From assembly GCA_944470555.2 (NCBI GenBank), contig OX104127.1, positions 114,294,741 to 114,358,740 of the forward strand: a DNA stretch of 64,000 nt, written 5' to 3'. The DNA is from Heterobilharzia americana (lineage: Eukaryota; Platyhelminthes; Trematoda; Strigeidida; Schistosomatidae). Positions 11,360 through 23,029 of the stretch are shown in pieces; position 1 is the first letter of the stretch; each line of letters begins with the position of its first letter. The notes beneath the pieces are model-generated. The model was not told where the DNA came from and did no database searches. It worked only from the letters and a program-made list of their open reading frames with translations. The position numbers and the translations under genes are program-made.

Positions 11360-12930
11360 TTAATCAATTTTAAGTTGGTCTACCTTTTGTGCAAATTTGG
11401 ACGCGTCTTTATGACTACAAATAACAAGTTCTTTCTCTCCTGATTCCAGTTAGCTTACGAGTCAGCTTTAGTAGCATATCTCAAATAGACTGGTAGCGTG
11501 ATTCTAATCCTCACATTGTGTTTCAAAATCTCTTTCTATCTGTCAGTCAGTCAGTATCAGCATAAGACCTTGCAATGTCAAGTAACGGTACGGGTTATCA
11601 CAGTGGAAATTTAGACATCCAGATATAAGGCATCAAGAATAAAGACAGAGAAATGGGGAAGAATCCAGAGTTGTAAACTGTCATAAGTAAAGAAAAAAGA
11701 GGGGTAAAACCATTGAAAAAAATGTGATATGAAAACTACGACGGAGATATTGTGTGAATGCATCTGGACCGTATCTTCTAAAGTCTTCACCCACCGATTT
11801 CGGTTAACACTTTAAGTGCAACCCAGAAATCAACGTTGTCCTACACGGCTTAGGCCGTATAACCAGAAATGTCAGGGGCTTATATCGCGTTTTGTTCTAT
11901 GGCTTCTGTTTTTTATTTAGGCCCATTTTAGAAACATCAACGTTTGGGGTAGCCAGTGACTAGATATTCGTAACAAATGTCCCAACCACTCAACTTGGTA
12001 AGGATAAAACGCAACAAGGAGTGATGTACATCTTCCTTAAGTCAATATTAAAGCGGTTCCGGTATGGTTTTCTTATTATCTTCAAGAAGAGGAACTGGAA
12101 ACTTGCAAAACACACACTCTAGTCTTCATATTTTTGATAATAGGACTACTTGCTGGCATCCCACTCACCAGCCCCATTACTGTCCATATCACAGTCACTT
12201 TTATGATCAATGGAACGCGTAATCTGTAAATAACTCGACACATAATTGCAAATGAAACATCTTACCACGTTATTATAGCACGATACAAATAGCTTTCTGT
12301 TTACCTAACTGTTTTGTCTATCCAAGAGTTCAAACAAAGACGTGTTCTAAGTTTAAGCCTAAACAACACAAAATTCTGCTTGTGATAATTTTCTCATGCA
12401 AGCTGTTGTTTTTTATCGAATGTCTCCACTAAACACAAAAAGCACTTCGGAAATAGGTTAGTTGTATACTGTCTTTTATTCTTTGTCTGGAAAACGTAGT
12501 GTAATTCACGCGTGTTTGTTAAAAAATATTATTTCTTTCTCAAAACAATTGAATGTAGGGTTTTGTTTTTGTTTTTCATCTTTCCTTCTTTAAAAACATG
12601 TTCGTTTCCTAACACGATTTGACCAATAAGCATAATTTACTCTTTTTAAATGTCCTTGAACAATTTATAGTGGAAAACAAAGGGAAAATGTACAATTCAT
12701 TAGGTGAGTAAAAGTTAATTTTTTCAACAAACCAGCCTCAATCGATTTCGTCGAATCAGTTGCTTTCAGCCTTTGCATCAGTAATTGTGTCTAATTCTTC
12801 AAATTACTTGATGCTTAGTTAGGAGCAACAAAATTACTATCAAAACAAAGGATTATTAAATACAAAGTTCTCAATATATATCCTATCTAGTTAGTTTGAT
12901 AAAAAAACATCAATAAATTTTTATCACTTA
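11360..12930. other. No recognisable feature (intron of gene 2)
   Basis: AT-rich. Nothing recognisable. Confidence 0.45.
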
Positions 12931-12931
12931 C

Positions 12932-13125
12932 TTGTCCAGAGATTCATAGAATGCATCCAGTGCGGTGACAAGTAGAAGTAAGCGAACTTTAGCTTCTCGA
13001 CCTTCAGCATGCAATAGTATGACATGACATTCATCTAGTGCTAACCAGTCATAAACTTTGTGACAAAATAGGATCATTGTTGCTAAATTTGGAAAACCGG
13101 TTAAAGAGAATGCACAGTGTTGAAC
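12932..13125 (-). CDS. Gene 2 exon: PTEN-like phosphatase P-loop region, catalytic Cys lost
   Basis: This 194-nt minus-strand exon has a TTCTTTGCAG acceptor and a GTAAGTGA donor. It starts in phase 0 and ends with two bases. The 64 codons begin VQHCAFSLTGFPNL, continue with FCHKVYDWLALDECHVILL, and then the P-loop HAEGREAK (12991-13011). In the PTEN-like domains of auxilin, GAK and tensin the same pattern is hydrophobic-P-x-L, C-x-x-M, x-x-WL, xx-HV-x-x-hC-xx-G-xx. Here alanine stands where the cysteine of HCxxGxxR would be and the terminal arginine is absent, so phosphatase activity is not expected. It joins in phase to the exon at 14008-14058. The function (membrane lipid binding in clathrin uncoating or adhesion) is inferred from the family. 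Confidence 0.8.
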
Positions 13126-14007
13126 CTGCAAAGAATTATATTCAAAAGATCAAAAGCTATTGTCATTAGTCTGGGAAACAATATTCACAGGGTTCCAGAA
13201 AAATGGGAAAGTATAACGAACAAAAGGACTATTTACAGAAAGTGTGAGAAATAATTTGCAACAATCACCAGAACGTTCGATAAAGTACTTACCCGTATAA
13301 TTTTTAGCAACGGCATTTGTCTACTTATTAGTAGCACAAGTCGTTGTAAACATATTTTGATGTTACCAGAGAACTGAACATTTTAGAGAATTAATTTCTA
13401 CTGCCTCTGCTAAACTTATGAAGAAATAGTACTTAGTTTTTATTTGCTTTCAACTTTTAACGGATTATTTCCTACTAAAATCCTTTGAATACCTGAGCAA
13501 ACATCTCATCGCTAGGCTATAGAGTCGATATTCAGTATTCTGATGATAATAATGTTGGCGGTAAAACATTACCAAGATGTAAGTGAATGGTCAAACCTTT
13601 TAACCCAAACGGCTAGATTTATAAGCTATTAAATGTTTTAAGAGAATATGAGTCTATTGAGTAGATATCTATTTACTTAGGCTAGGAGACTTACTTAGAA
13701 AAGCCTTAGTGTAAAAGGCATACATGTCGATTGCATCTATTATTTCCACAGGCTAGACTTAAGAGAATCCTCCATTTTTAGAGGAACTGTACAGCCAAGT
13801 AGAGATTGACGAATTAGGTTATGCTCCACACATGACGAAATTTACTTAAATGTTGTTGAGATTAACACGCAAATCAGTCAATAGAAGTTTCGCAACTATA
13901 AATCTTATTTGATTTTGAACTGAAGTTTTTATTCTGTTAAGATACTTAAATGTACTGTACAGTGTTAAAAATTTATAATTTTAACTTCGCCGAGCTCACT
14001 CACTCAC
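13126..14007. other. Intron of gene 2
   Basis: Intron between two well-supported exons. A 28-nt candidate micro-exon at about 13295-13322 has usable splice signals but does not fit the reading phase that gives the homologous protein. Confidence 0.6.
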
Positions 14008-14058
14008 TTGATGAAAAATTCTTTCCAGAGGAACATCTGTTTGAGAACAGTTGAATAC
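14008..14058 (-). CDS. Gene 2 exon: PTEN-like domain, 17 codons
   Basis: A 51-nt minus-strand exon between a TATCCACAG acceptor and a GTGAGTGAG donor. It is in phase 0 at both ends and reads VFNCSQTDVPLERIFHQ. It aligns with the VxNLSxxxYxxxxFHxxV segment of auxilin/GAK PTEN-like domains. It joins without a gap to the exon at 12932-13125 and accepts the exon at 14202-14236. Its small size is typical of schistosome genes. Confidence 0.8.
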
Positions 14059-14201
14059 CTGTGGATAGAAGAAGTAGTTAAAACGCTATATTTAAAGAAG
14101 TCTTCTAACAGTAAAAGGAAGTAGTTATTTCAAAAGAAATAAAATGCGTTGAGATCAATGTCTTTCGAAAATCTCTTTTTTCAAGAGCAACAAGTACTCA
14201 C

Positions 14202-14236
14202 AAGTATGTGGAAGTCAAGTGAAAATAATACTTCAT
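14202..14236 (-). CDS. Gene 2 exon: PTEN-like domain, 11-12 codons
   Basis: A 35-nt minus-strand exon (41 nt if the upstream AG at 14243-14244 is used) with a GCTGCAG acceptor and a GTGAGTAC donor. It enters with two bases and leaves in phase 0. With the single base from the preceding exon it reads DEVLFSLDFHIL, matching the helix and strand before VxNLS in auxilin/GAK. The acceptor is pyrimidine-poor. The phase fit at both ends is the main support. Confidence 0.7.
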
Positions 14237-14712
14237 CTGCAGCTGCAGTTCATTCATTACTGTTCACACGAATATGATCTAGAGACACCAAGAGTTTCTT
14301 GGCTAATACTCTACGAGCTTCTTTGCATTATTCGTTATGTTGCAGTGTAAAGTAGTATAAAAGCTCTTTCAAAACAACGTAAAATTTCTGTCTGAATGAT
14401 AGTGTTGAAATGTGCTTTGGTTTAGTGAAATCTGCTTAAAAATTTGGAATTTATATAGAACTTCATTTGTCATAGGTACGAAAGGGTCGAGAATAAAGGA
14501 TTCAGTTGAGCGAACGTTAGAATAGTGGGACCATTCAAATAAGTTAAAGAAATTTTCTACCAAATAAATTTTCTTCAAAGGTAGTTGGCTAAGCTCAGTT
14601 GGAGAACCAGTAAAAACCCGGGAACACTGAAAAGCTACTTCTTTTCTTAGGTTCTGATAAGAACCATTGGTCTCTGTAGTCCAGAAAGTTGGGCGTGAAG
14701 AGAAATTCTCAC

Positions 14713-14775
14713 CAATGTCAAAGAATGGTACTCCCAGTGCATAGTGAATTGGCAGGAATAGAAAAGAGTATACCA
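14713..14775 (-). CDS. Gene 2 exon: start of PTEN-like domain
   Basis: A 63-nt minus-strand exon between a GATCCAG acceptor and a GTGAGAAT donor. It enters with two bases, leaves with one, and encodes VYSFLFLPIHYALGVPFFDI. PTEN-like domains begin with a strand of the form RIxxMxFP followed by a helix ending IxDV, and the join to DEVLFSL in the next exon fits this. The frame stays open for 135 codons past the donor, so the donor choice rests on homology and phase. The next exon upstream was not found. Confidence 0.55.
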
Positions 14776-15540
14776 CTGGATCTCAATCTAACGGCTTAAA
14801 ATAAGACTTCATGGTCCTGTGCCTAATCTCCAATTGGTTCATGGATACACTTTACTAAGAAGCCCCAAGCTGGGACAGAATAGCTATCTCATGATTTTAA
14901 ATCTTGAATGTTTCTCTAACCGATGTCATTCAATGATGGAAACTTGCTTAAAACTGATCACTTCTCATTAGCTACCAACTGAATAGAGAGTTTTCACGAA
15001 AGTTAGTCATTATATGAATGAATTAGGAGCAAAACTGGTTAACTTATTCAAAAAACGTGAACAGCCTGAAAGATTTCCAGTGTTTTGGAATTAAAATATA
15101 AAAAAGTGTATTTGACGATTATTACAGGAGATTGAAACTTAACATACGAATCACCAATTGCTTTATATTCAAACATAATTCCATCCTCCCTCTTATCTTA
15201 AAAAACTAGTCCACCTGAATTCTAGTAATTCGACTGTCGTCAAATTAAGGATACAAAGCTAAAGTTTGTCTTTCGAAGCGTTTCAATGCCTTGGTTAAAA
15301 TTAATTCTCGCACTATTTATTATCATTATTTATTTGTTTAAAGTGATCCGGTTTCCGACCAACAGTTTTATTTCTCGATAATAGGATAGCAGTGTAAACA
15401 AGTAAGAAAAAACAGCAACAAAGAATATCTTGAGCCTTATCACAATTCGTACTGAAGCGATGCTAACTATATAGATTAGGCATTTTAGGGTGCTTTCTCA
15501 GTTGTGAAATCTATTCTCTATTTGTTCTGAAGGAAACTAT
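14776..15540. other. No recognisable feature
   Basis: AT-rich. A few words (such as CCGATGTCATTCAATGATGG near 14920) resemble the body of the SINE at 47480-47680, suggesting a worn copy. No exon supplying the missing N-terminal part of the PTEN-like domain was recognised. Confidence 0.4.
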
Positions 15541-15544
15541 AAGA

Positions 15545-16140
15545 AGACAGAAATTATTAACTTCTTATGTAACTCCATTCAATCACATGATACAGATGTT
15601 GGTATTTCAAATCACTACTTAAAAGAGCTTCTTTCTAATGAAATCTGCAGGGATATAAATGATGAGGCAGTGGGTTATCCAGTAGGACCGTAGCTGACTA
15701 CTTTGTGGCAACGCTAGAAAATACTAACATAACAACAACAACAATCAATGAGTTTCATATCTACAAAAAATCCTTTGATGATACCGTCATAGTTTGTGAT
15801 GAGAATATGAATCTAACGACTCTTCTTCATACATTTAAGAATGCTCACACCTCCATAAGCACTGTCGAATCAGAATCAAACTTAAAGTTCCATTTTCTTG
15901 ACGTTCAGTATCAAAGAAAAAAATGAGAATTCTCTTCGTAAATCTATTTAAAGAAAACCTAAGTGGAATCGACAGCTTACTAACTATCAAATTTCGACTT
16001 TTTAAGTAGGAAGGGAGATCATATCCGTGCAGTCTGAAGATAAAGAAGATAGGTACTGGGAACACTGTTGATGAAGGACTGTAAAATCCTCATAAAACCC
16101 CTGGAAGAAAATGGCTTTCCACCTAGATTCAGAGATAAGA
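15545..16140 (+). pseudogene. Penelope-like element reverse transcriptase fragment
   Basis: Plus-strand remnant of a PLE reverse transcriptase. Residues decoded at 15545-15695 end DEAVGYPVGP, matching the PLE motif GxxMGSPLGP. After a one-base frameshift the frame continues ADYFVATLENT. It then runs through an FDDTVIVC-like segment (family motif YVDDT) and STVESESNLKFHFLDVQYQR, the PLE motif hxxExExxxxhxFLDVxhxR. A stop near 15923 and a further shift precede KPLEENGFPPRF, the PLE thumb motif xLxxNGYPxxF. The copy is truncated at the 5' end and inactive. Confidence 0.8.
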
Positions 16141-16299
16141 ACTAAAAGTCAAAGAATATAAGTGAACCAACAAATTTAGTGTCGAAAGAGATTCTTTAGT
16201 TGAGTGTGGAACTTAAAAACGACACTGGTGCAGATATCCTCAAGTAATGGTTATCAGAATAAATTAAGAGGAAGTACATCGTTGCCAACTTTCGAATTA

Positions 16300-16700
16300 C
16301 TTCCTCTTGCAGGAAAATTATCGATCAGCGTGTGAGAGACAGGCTGATGCACTGGACCACATCGAAGTGTGCAAACTAGTTTACTTGCTTCTGTGGAGTT
16401 GGATTTATCGTAAGTACTATACATCTGCCTATGAAACGTGCTCGCGAACACTATCTAGCTTGGATAGCAAAGAAAGACAGTGCATCTTCAGTTTAATAAT
16501 AGAATACTTTTTGAATTCAGATCACCCATCTCCTTTAGAAAAATCTCTCAAAATCCTATACAAAGTTTGGTCAGACTATGAATGGAGTGAAATCAAGGCA
16601 TTTGGGTATATTTGAAGCACTAACTAGCCATCCAAAAGTTCATGCTAGTGCAGTCTGTTGAAAAAAGATGCATTCGATCATTTTTGTGCCATGGCCATCA
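16300..16700 (+). pseudogene. Possible PLE C-terminal GIY-YIG nuclease remnant
   Basis: A frame open for 102 codons (16307-16615) continues downstream of the PLE reverse transcriptase fragment in the same orientation. The segment from WIYRKYY to DHPSPLEKSLKILYKVW recalls the layout seen after the GIY-YIG motif in schistosome PLE proteins (YIGRT, basic helix, SDH, KxFKxxY). The GIY-YIG residues themselves are not clearly preserved. Sequence to about 16980 may be the 3' untranslated part of the same element. Confidence 0.4.
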
Positions 16701-16989
16701 TGTAACCTTCACTGTGCTAGATAAATCCTGTATTATGTAATTACATTCTCTTTTCTTATACCTTGTTTCTTTCCTACTCTACACCTTCATTCATATTACG
16801 TAACTTCATTTTTGTTATTCAGTATATTTTGACTCCGTATCGGAAATAACTGTGGAACGTTTTACCCTTTGTAACATAAATCCATGATTGTAAAGCTTAG
16901 TAAAAAACTTCATCGAGAAGAAAATGTTTACTTCTCCGCAATCATCTTTTTTATCTGAGTATATTCCTGTGTTTTAGGAGTAGCAATAA

Positions 16990-19640
16990 CCGAATGACAG
17001 TAAAAGAACTGGACAAGTTTCTGCGTTTTTACGTCAAATTTACGAAGCAAATGCGAGGGTTTACCTGTGGAAGAAATAGACGATCAAACAATAAAAGAGT
17101 TCTTGCATGCAAAGGTGAAGACAGTAGGCTAAATGTTCATGAATGTGGTTTCAGATCTAGTTGAAACTTTGATTCTAACTTATCGTTTGATGTAAATGAA
17201 TATTTTGCTTCAGTTCTCTGTGTTAATCAATGTTTATAAACCAGAAAGGTGATGGTTTGAAATGAATAAACTTCATCGTTCACCATGTTCAACCACTCAC
17301 AGTATTGTTAAAACAAACAAAGGCCAAGAACTTTAATTTTCAGCATTAGAATAACTGAGATATCAAAGGAACTGTTGAGTTGAAACTATGAAGCTTGATT
17401 TACAGATGCAGGTCTTCAACTTTATATTGAGTAAGAGTTTTGTTCAAAGTTCCTTTTAAGGCTTTGAACATTATATCACTGTTAGTAATTGAATAGTGAA
17501 TGGAAGATACAGTATTTCTTGATAGTTATGCCAGAAATTAGGGGGGTATTAACAAACACTTCATATCCATGGTTTCGTCAGAACGTTAACAACTAATATT
17601 TGCTTACAGAACTTATTAGACACGTTAGACATAATTCAATCATTACTACTATATGCTGATACGCTTCAGTAACTACTAGAGATTCTAGTGTGTCAGCATG
17701 AGGATAGTAGAGTAAGTACACTTCAACAAACACTTAGTTACCCCTGATTAAAATAGTTTACTCATGGTGACACTCAATAATTAAATAAATATAACTCCGC
17801 TTTCACAGCAGGTATGAAATTTCCAAGGTAGAAAATAACATATGTTTAGGGTTGGCACCGAAATGAAGGCCTAAAGCAAAGGGTTCAGGCTGTAATGGTT
17901 TAAACAGGATACAATGAATGGGACTTGAGAATCTTTCGATTTAACAGAAGTATAAAACGTTTCGTTCATTGACTACAAGCTGATCTTTTGAATGTGTTAA
18001 TGGGATCAAAGGTAACTTGTCGGAGACAGTACATATTCATCCTCCGTGTACTGCAATGCTTTGATAAAGCATATAGAAAATTAAAAGCTTTATGTTCAAA
18101 AGTGAAATGTTCGCAATTTCGCCTTTTCACTGTCGCAGCCTGTTTCACACTGCGTAGTCTTTCCCTTTCCTACTTTTTTGTTCATTTCCTGCATAATATT
18201 GACTCATCCTTGTTCCCAATTTGCGTTTTAATAACAGGTCTAGTTATATTGTACTCGCTACTGGAAACTGAACATCTTAACCCAAATTTGGTTACATTTT
18301 CTTCTATATTCACTGCCTAGTAATGTTAGCATATTTTTTTGCCAAAACTATATACTTTCTTGTTACAGATGAGTCCGTTAAAGAAAAATAACTTTCAGAA
18401 TCAAAATCATTGGACATGCGCACAAAAGTCATACGTTGTAGCAGTGTTACACCGTCTGTTCAAAGGGAAAATAATTTCAATAAGTTATTTAATTTTCTGC
18501 AGTCTATATACTAAATCCTAAAATAATTCAGTATCTGAGAGATGTCCATCTTTATTAACCAATAAGTCGGTAAGTTATGTAAAGAAGTGATAACGCCCAG
18601 CTTATTCTTTTCGTAATGAACTTCTGTGAGTTCTAAGAAATTTCCTGTGGTGTTAGTGGTGGTGCTGCTGTTAACTGAATGAGTGTGAGTTACTGGCCTT
18701 TCGTAACTGGTGTAGATGGGGTAACAGTTACAAATGTGGCAAGTTTGTCGAAAGCCTACTGCTCAGGTGATTGAGCGGTGCAGTGTTGAATGAAGATCCT
18801 TAGTTTAGGTAATGCGAAAAAGTATGATGGTCTTTATGTGTTGCATACAGACAGTACTAAAAAGAAGAGTCATGGTAACTATTCAGTGTATATTTTGATC
18901 AGTTGGATTGGAAGTGTGAGGGATTAGTACAATGCTTATTATTTGGGTAAATGTCTCCAGATACCATCTGTGACATACCGAAGCATGTCCTGAAAGAAGG
19001 TGAGCCCGGAGTCAGGTTGATTCATAGCCACGCTGGAATTATTTTAAAACTTAACGAAGCATGTCTGGATAGTTAATGATGACAGAATAAGTAGGCGCTG
19101 ATGAAGTCATCTGGTCAGATGATAGAACTTCTGTAGCTACCCTAATCCTGGGATCCGAATCCTTACTACCATCAAGAGCTTTCACATTTGGGATGTAACA
19201 GGTTCGGTTTGCTACACGCAGATTAGGAGAGTATGATGTATAATAATACTTGCCTGTGTTTGACTTTCAAACTACAACATAAAATCTTCCAGTAATATTG
19301 GAATATCTCCACAGGACCATATATATCAAGTTGGAGAACAAGAAATTACAATCACCAATTACTCAATCACTGTGATTTTTTCTCCAGTGGGAGAATGAAG
19401 TACTCAATTGTTTTGTACGATTACCAATGCAAGATTTAAATGTAGTGCCAAGTGCTACCAATCTTTGTCTCGTGTACCTACAGCCTTTATATTTATTTCC
19501 TTCAAAATGCATTTCAGTAGGTACTTAGAGCCAAAAGAATAACTGCACAATAAACAAGAATTCGCAGAGATCCAAAATGTTGATAACGACTTTATTTCTA
19601 CATGCTTCAGTATTTCTATTTAGCATAACTTCATACGTCC
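16990..19640. other. No recognisable feature
   Basis: AT-rich non-coding sequence. The 110-codon plus frame at 17988-18320 overlaps a 60-codon minus frame. Neither has a recognisable motif. Confidence 0.4.
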
Positions 19641-19669
19641 ACTCTTATATTATTATTAATAGTCCCTTG

Positions 19670-21424
19670 GGTTCCTAATGGAACATAGGGCTTCAGTAGC
19701 ACGTATCCAGTGAACTCTGTTCTCTGAAATCTTTTGAACCTGGCTCCACAACAGCAAAGAAGCTCTCATTTCCTCCTCACACAATCTCCTCCATGTCACC
19801 CTCTACTCAGACGCCCAACTCGTCTTTTCCCATCTGGGTTCCACTCGAGGGCCTGGCGCGTGATGTCCCCGAATGGCATTCTCAGTGCATGTCCAATCCA
19901 TCTCCACTTCCTTCCAGTGCATATTTGTTCAGTGATAGGTTCTCGCTTCGTTGATTCGTTGTCCGTTCAGAGTTCCTTGTTGCTTATTCTTTCTGGCCAT
20001 TTGATCTTCAGTAACGAGCCAGCGTAGGCAGTTGTTGATGAATGTCTGTAGTTTGTTGGAAGTGCTTTTCGTGACGTGTCAAGTTTCTGATCCATATAGA
20101 AGCACTGAATTGACTGACGCTGGTGTTGAAAATCCGGATATTGTTCACTCTTTATGTTGAGTGCAGAAGATCTTCACACTGGTTTCAGGCTAATGAACGC
20201 TTGTCTTGCTGCCTTTCCGATCCTGGCTTTGACGTCCTCGTCTGTGCCACCTGTAGTTGAAACAGTGCTGCCTAGATACGTGAAAGAGGCTACTTCCTTC
20301 AAGTTTCTCCCGTTCATGGTGATTGGAGCTTGTGGTTGTTGTTGTTGGTGGTGGCGTTGGTTGGGTATCTTCATCACCTCTGTCTTCTCCACGTTCACTT
20401 GAAGTCCCGTCTTCGCTGCCCTGCCTTGCCTCTTCTGTCAACTTGTTAGTTTTCACCTGTAGATCTTCGAGTCTGTGCGACATTAGGCACAAGTCATCGG
20501 CGAAATACAAATCTCCTAGGATCTTTCCCCCCTCTTCTCGCTCCTCACTGTTTGCTGCATGGTCCAGTCCACCACAATCAGGAATATCATGGGTGATAGT
20601 AGGCGGCAGCTTTGTTTTACTCCTGCCTTCACTTCAACAGCATCACTGAGCTTCCCATTGTGAATTACTTGGCTGGCATGTGGCGTCTTCATATAGTTGT
20701 TGAATGAGGTTGATAAAGGTTTGTGGCACTAAAATCGTAGTGTTGAAGCAGCTGCCTGCCAAATTACTTGTCGGTCGACGCTGTCGAAGGCCTTTACAAA
20801 GTCAATGAAGTTGAGTAGAGAGTTGACTGCCATTCCATACTCTGTTCTATGATAATGCGAAGCGTTACAATTTGGTCCGCACATGATTCGTACTTCCTGA
20901 ATCTAGCCAACCTGTTCCGGTCGTAGTTTTAGACCCAGCGCACCTTTAGTCACTGCAGGATGATGCGTCTTCATATTTTGCTTGGGGTGACCGGGTGCAG
21001 GAGCATGATTCCACACCAGTTATTGCAAAGGCTTAGGTCGCACTTCTTCGGGAGTTTGACATGGTAGCCATTCTTCTTCCAATCACCAGGTACCTTCCCT
21101 TCCTTCCAGACCTTCTGCATTAGTGGTGTGAGCGTGTCCGCTATTGACCCTGCGTCCGCTGTCGGTGCTTCTGGCGGGATTACATCTAGTCCCGCTGCTT
21201 TCCAGCATTTCAGTAGCTTTATGACGTTCAGGACTTCGACTTTCGTCGGAGAGCTTGAGTTCACTTGTAGTTATGTGGCTGGGCTGCAGGTGGTATTTCT
21301 GGACGAAGTGCAGTGGTGGTGGTGGTGGTCGATTCAACAGCTTTTCGAAGTGGTCAGTCCATCGTTTACTTTGTCTCTCTTCTTTCGTAATTAAATTTCC
21401 TCCATCATCTTTTATTGGTTTCAT
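19670..21424 (-). pseudogene. RTE reverse transcriptase region, copy A
   Basis: Pieces in order on the minus strand: MKPIKDDGGNLITKEERQ near 21420; VLNVIKLLKCWKAAGLDVIPPE near 21200 (the KAxGxDxIPxE finger motif); KKCDLSLCNNWCGIMLL near 21010; the AFDSVDR motif near 20780; FADDLCLMSHRLEDLQ near 20480; and FTYLGSTVSTTGGTDEDVKARIGKA near 20260. A 10-nt insertion just after the FADD region (about 20420) and other indels break the frame. The catalytic aspartates are still encoded, unlike in copies B and C. Confidence 0.85.
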
Positions 21425-21892
21425 CTGTGTTGATCTCTTCGCTCCCAGATAGTAACCTGGTCATTTGATACAGTGTTGTCAGGTCTCTGTCTCTGTCTCT
21501 CCTACCAGCAACCTGTTCTGCTTCACTTGCCAGTGTGTCGTGGGAGTGTCTTTTGTCTTTGCAGGCACTCTTCTTCACTTCTCTGTCCCGTGTAGTGTTT
21601 TATACATTGTACTCACTTCCTCCTCTCTGTCAGCATCCTTGCACTCGTTCATCTTCTGCTTCACCATCCTCCTCTCCCTGCTATATCAGTTTCCATGTGT
21701 TCGTCAAGATACATTCCTTGTCTTCTTCTACTTCTTCTTCCTTCCTAATACGGTTGTGCAGGTTTCTCTCCACATCTCGTTCAAAGAGTTCCAGTGCTCA
21801 TCCACACAGGTCTCTTCAGGGATGTTGCTCGATATCTCCCACTTTGTCTTCATGGCTGACCGACGTGAAGATGTCACTTGTAGTTTCGTCCT

Positions 21893-22830
21893 TCATTTTC
21901 TGATCTGAGTGTTGAACTTCAACTGTAGTCTATCACCAGCATCTTTGAATTTCGGGCTTCCAACTTGTTTTGTGGGTAGGTTCCTTGCCCTAGACAGTGA
22001 GTCATCTGAACCTACATCTGCTCCTCTTCTTGACCTTGTGTCAAGTAGGCTGGGTGCGTCTCCACTTTCTTGAGATTGAGATAGAGTCGATCTGATTTTT
22101 AGTGTAGTGTGTCCTGGTGTCTGGTGAAATCCATGTCGCTGACTTGTGGATATCCTTGTGCTTGAACACACTGCATCACCTCCAATCACCAAATCGTTGA
22201 ATGCACAGAAATCTGCAAACAGTTCTCCATTCCCATTTATCATTTCACCGAGCGCTTCTCGAGCCATCATTAGTTCTCTTCCTGTGTTGGCCGCTCCCAG
22301 TTTGGCATTCATGTCACCCCACCCATTAGAATTTGGATGTCGCCAAATGAAGTCTTGTCCACCGCTGATTGCAGTTGTCTGTAGTATTCGTCCCCCTTCT
22401 CTTCATCTGCATTATTTGTAGGCGCGTAGCACGGGCATTGCATGATTGTGGCTTCCCTTCCTTTTGAGTTGAATCTTGTTGTTACGATACTGGTCCTGGA
22501 TAAGATCGGTTCCCACTGCATGAGAGAGCCTTCGATGTTCTTGAAGGGGACATCATGATAGCCACTCGAAAACTCAGTGTGCTCGTGGTTGTCGTCTGGG
22601 TGACAATATTGGAGTAGATTATTGATTCTCCAGTCGACAGTTTGGAGAGTCCACTTCCATTCCATCTGCTTTCGCAAATTCCTAACACTTCAGTGTGATA
22701 CCTTCCCATCTCCTTTGCAATCTGAGCAGCCTTGCTAGGACATTCCATGTCCCCACGTTTACTTTCGCTTTCATCGGGAGAGAAGACATATCGGCCAATT
22801 GGCTTGGTGAAGGCTTTCACCAACCGGCGT
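21893..22830 (-). pseudogene. RTE endonuclease region, copy A
   Basis: The AP-like endonuclease normally nicks target DNA for target-primed reverse transcription. Readable pieces are AKEMGRYHTEVLGICESRWNG (22620-22730), CYAPTNNADEEK (about 22400-22450), NGELFADFCAFNDLVIGG (about 22190-22240) and TRSRRGADVGSD (about 21990-22040). Compared with copy C, a 16-nt deletion just after TWN (near 22740) shifts the frame. The final SDHH-type catalytic motif reads SDDS. The domain is dead but clearly recognisable. Confidence 0.85.
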
Positions 22831-23029
22831 CATTTCTCCTCTATGGTTCCAGTGAGGAATAATTTTGTTTTTATTTTTAATATTTTGTTTATGCTTTGAG
22901 GTTTCTTTAGCGGTTGGATTTGCTTTACTGTGTAGGGTTGCTAGCCCTACACCCAACCTTCCCTCTTTACTGGGTCTTAGGACCGGCTGGTGACTATTGA
23001 ACTAGTTAACCACGCGAGGTTCATGCATT

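Larger units (their letters stand above)
19648..23022 (-). mobile_element. RTE-clade non-LTR retrotransposon, copy A, near full length
   Basis: Minus-strand copy of about 3.4 kb. The 3' end is an AATAATAAT-type tail at 19648-19660 directly after the coding end, a hallmark of RTE elements. The 5' end at about 23022 matches the 5' end of copy C (AACTAGTTAACCA, GCGAGGTTC). It holds an AP-type endonuclease region and a reverse transcriptase region with an intact FADD catalytic motif (20493-20504). Many frameshifts and several small insertions shared with copies B and C break the frame, so it is inactive. Its sequence differs from B and C at scattered sites, showing a separate history. The family is like the schistosome SR2/SR3 group. 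The exact subfamily was not assigned. Confidence 0.9.

Noticed and set aside
13295..13322. 28-nt micro-exon between gene 2 exons
   Set aside because: Splice signals are usable, but including it requires a frame for the exons at 14008 and 14202 that loses the clear similarity to PTEN-like domains.
14369..14712. Long continuation of the 135-codon minus frame as a single large exon
   Set aside because: Only the first 63 nt resemble the PTEN-like domain, and a good donor at 14705-14712 links in phase to the next exon. The remainder matches nothing I know and ends in a stop.
17988..18320. 110-codon plus-strand open frame with hydrophobic stretches
   Set aside because: No family motif, no splice support, and an overlapping minus-strand frame of similar quality; likely chance in AT-rich DNA.
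20174..20649. Overlapping frames with Thr/Pro, Val or Trp/Cys runs in the RTE copies
   Set aside because: They arise from CAA/CCA-rich repeats in the RTE coding region read in wrong frames or on the opposite strand; the same applies at 49415-49910 and 52773-53280.
21465..21908. 147-codon and 122-codon plus-strand frames
   Set aside because: They are antisense to the RTE linker region of copy A; equivalent frames appear opposite copies B and C.
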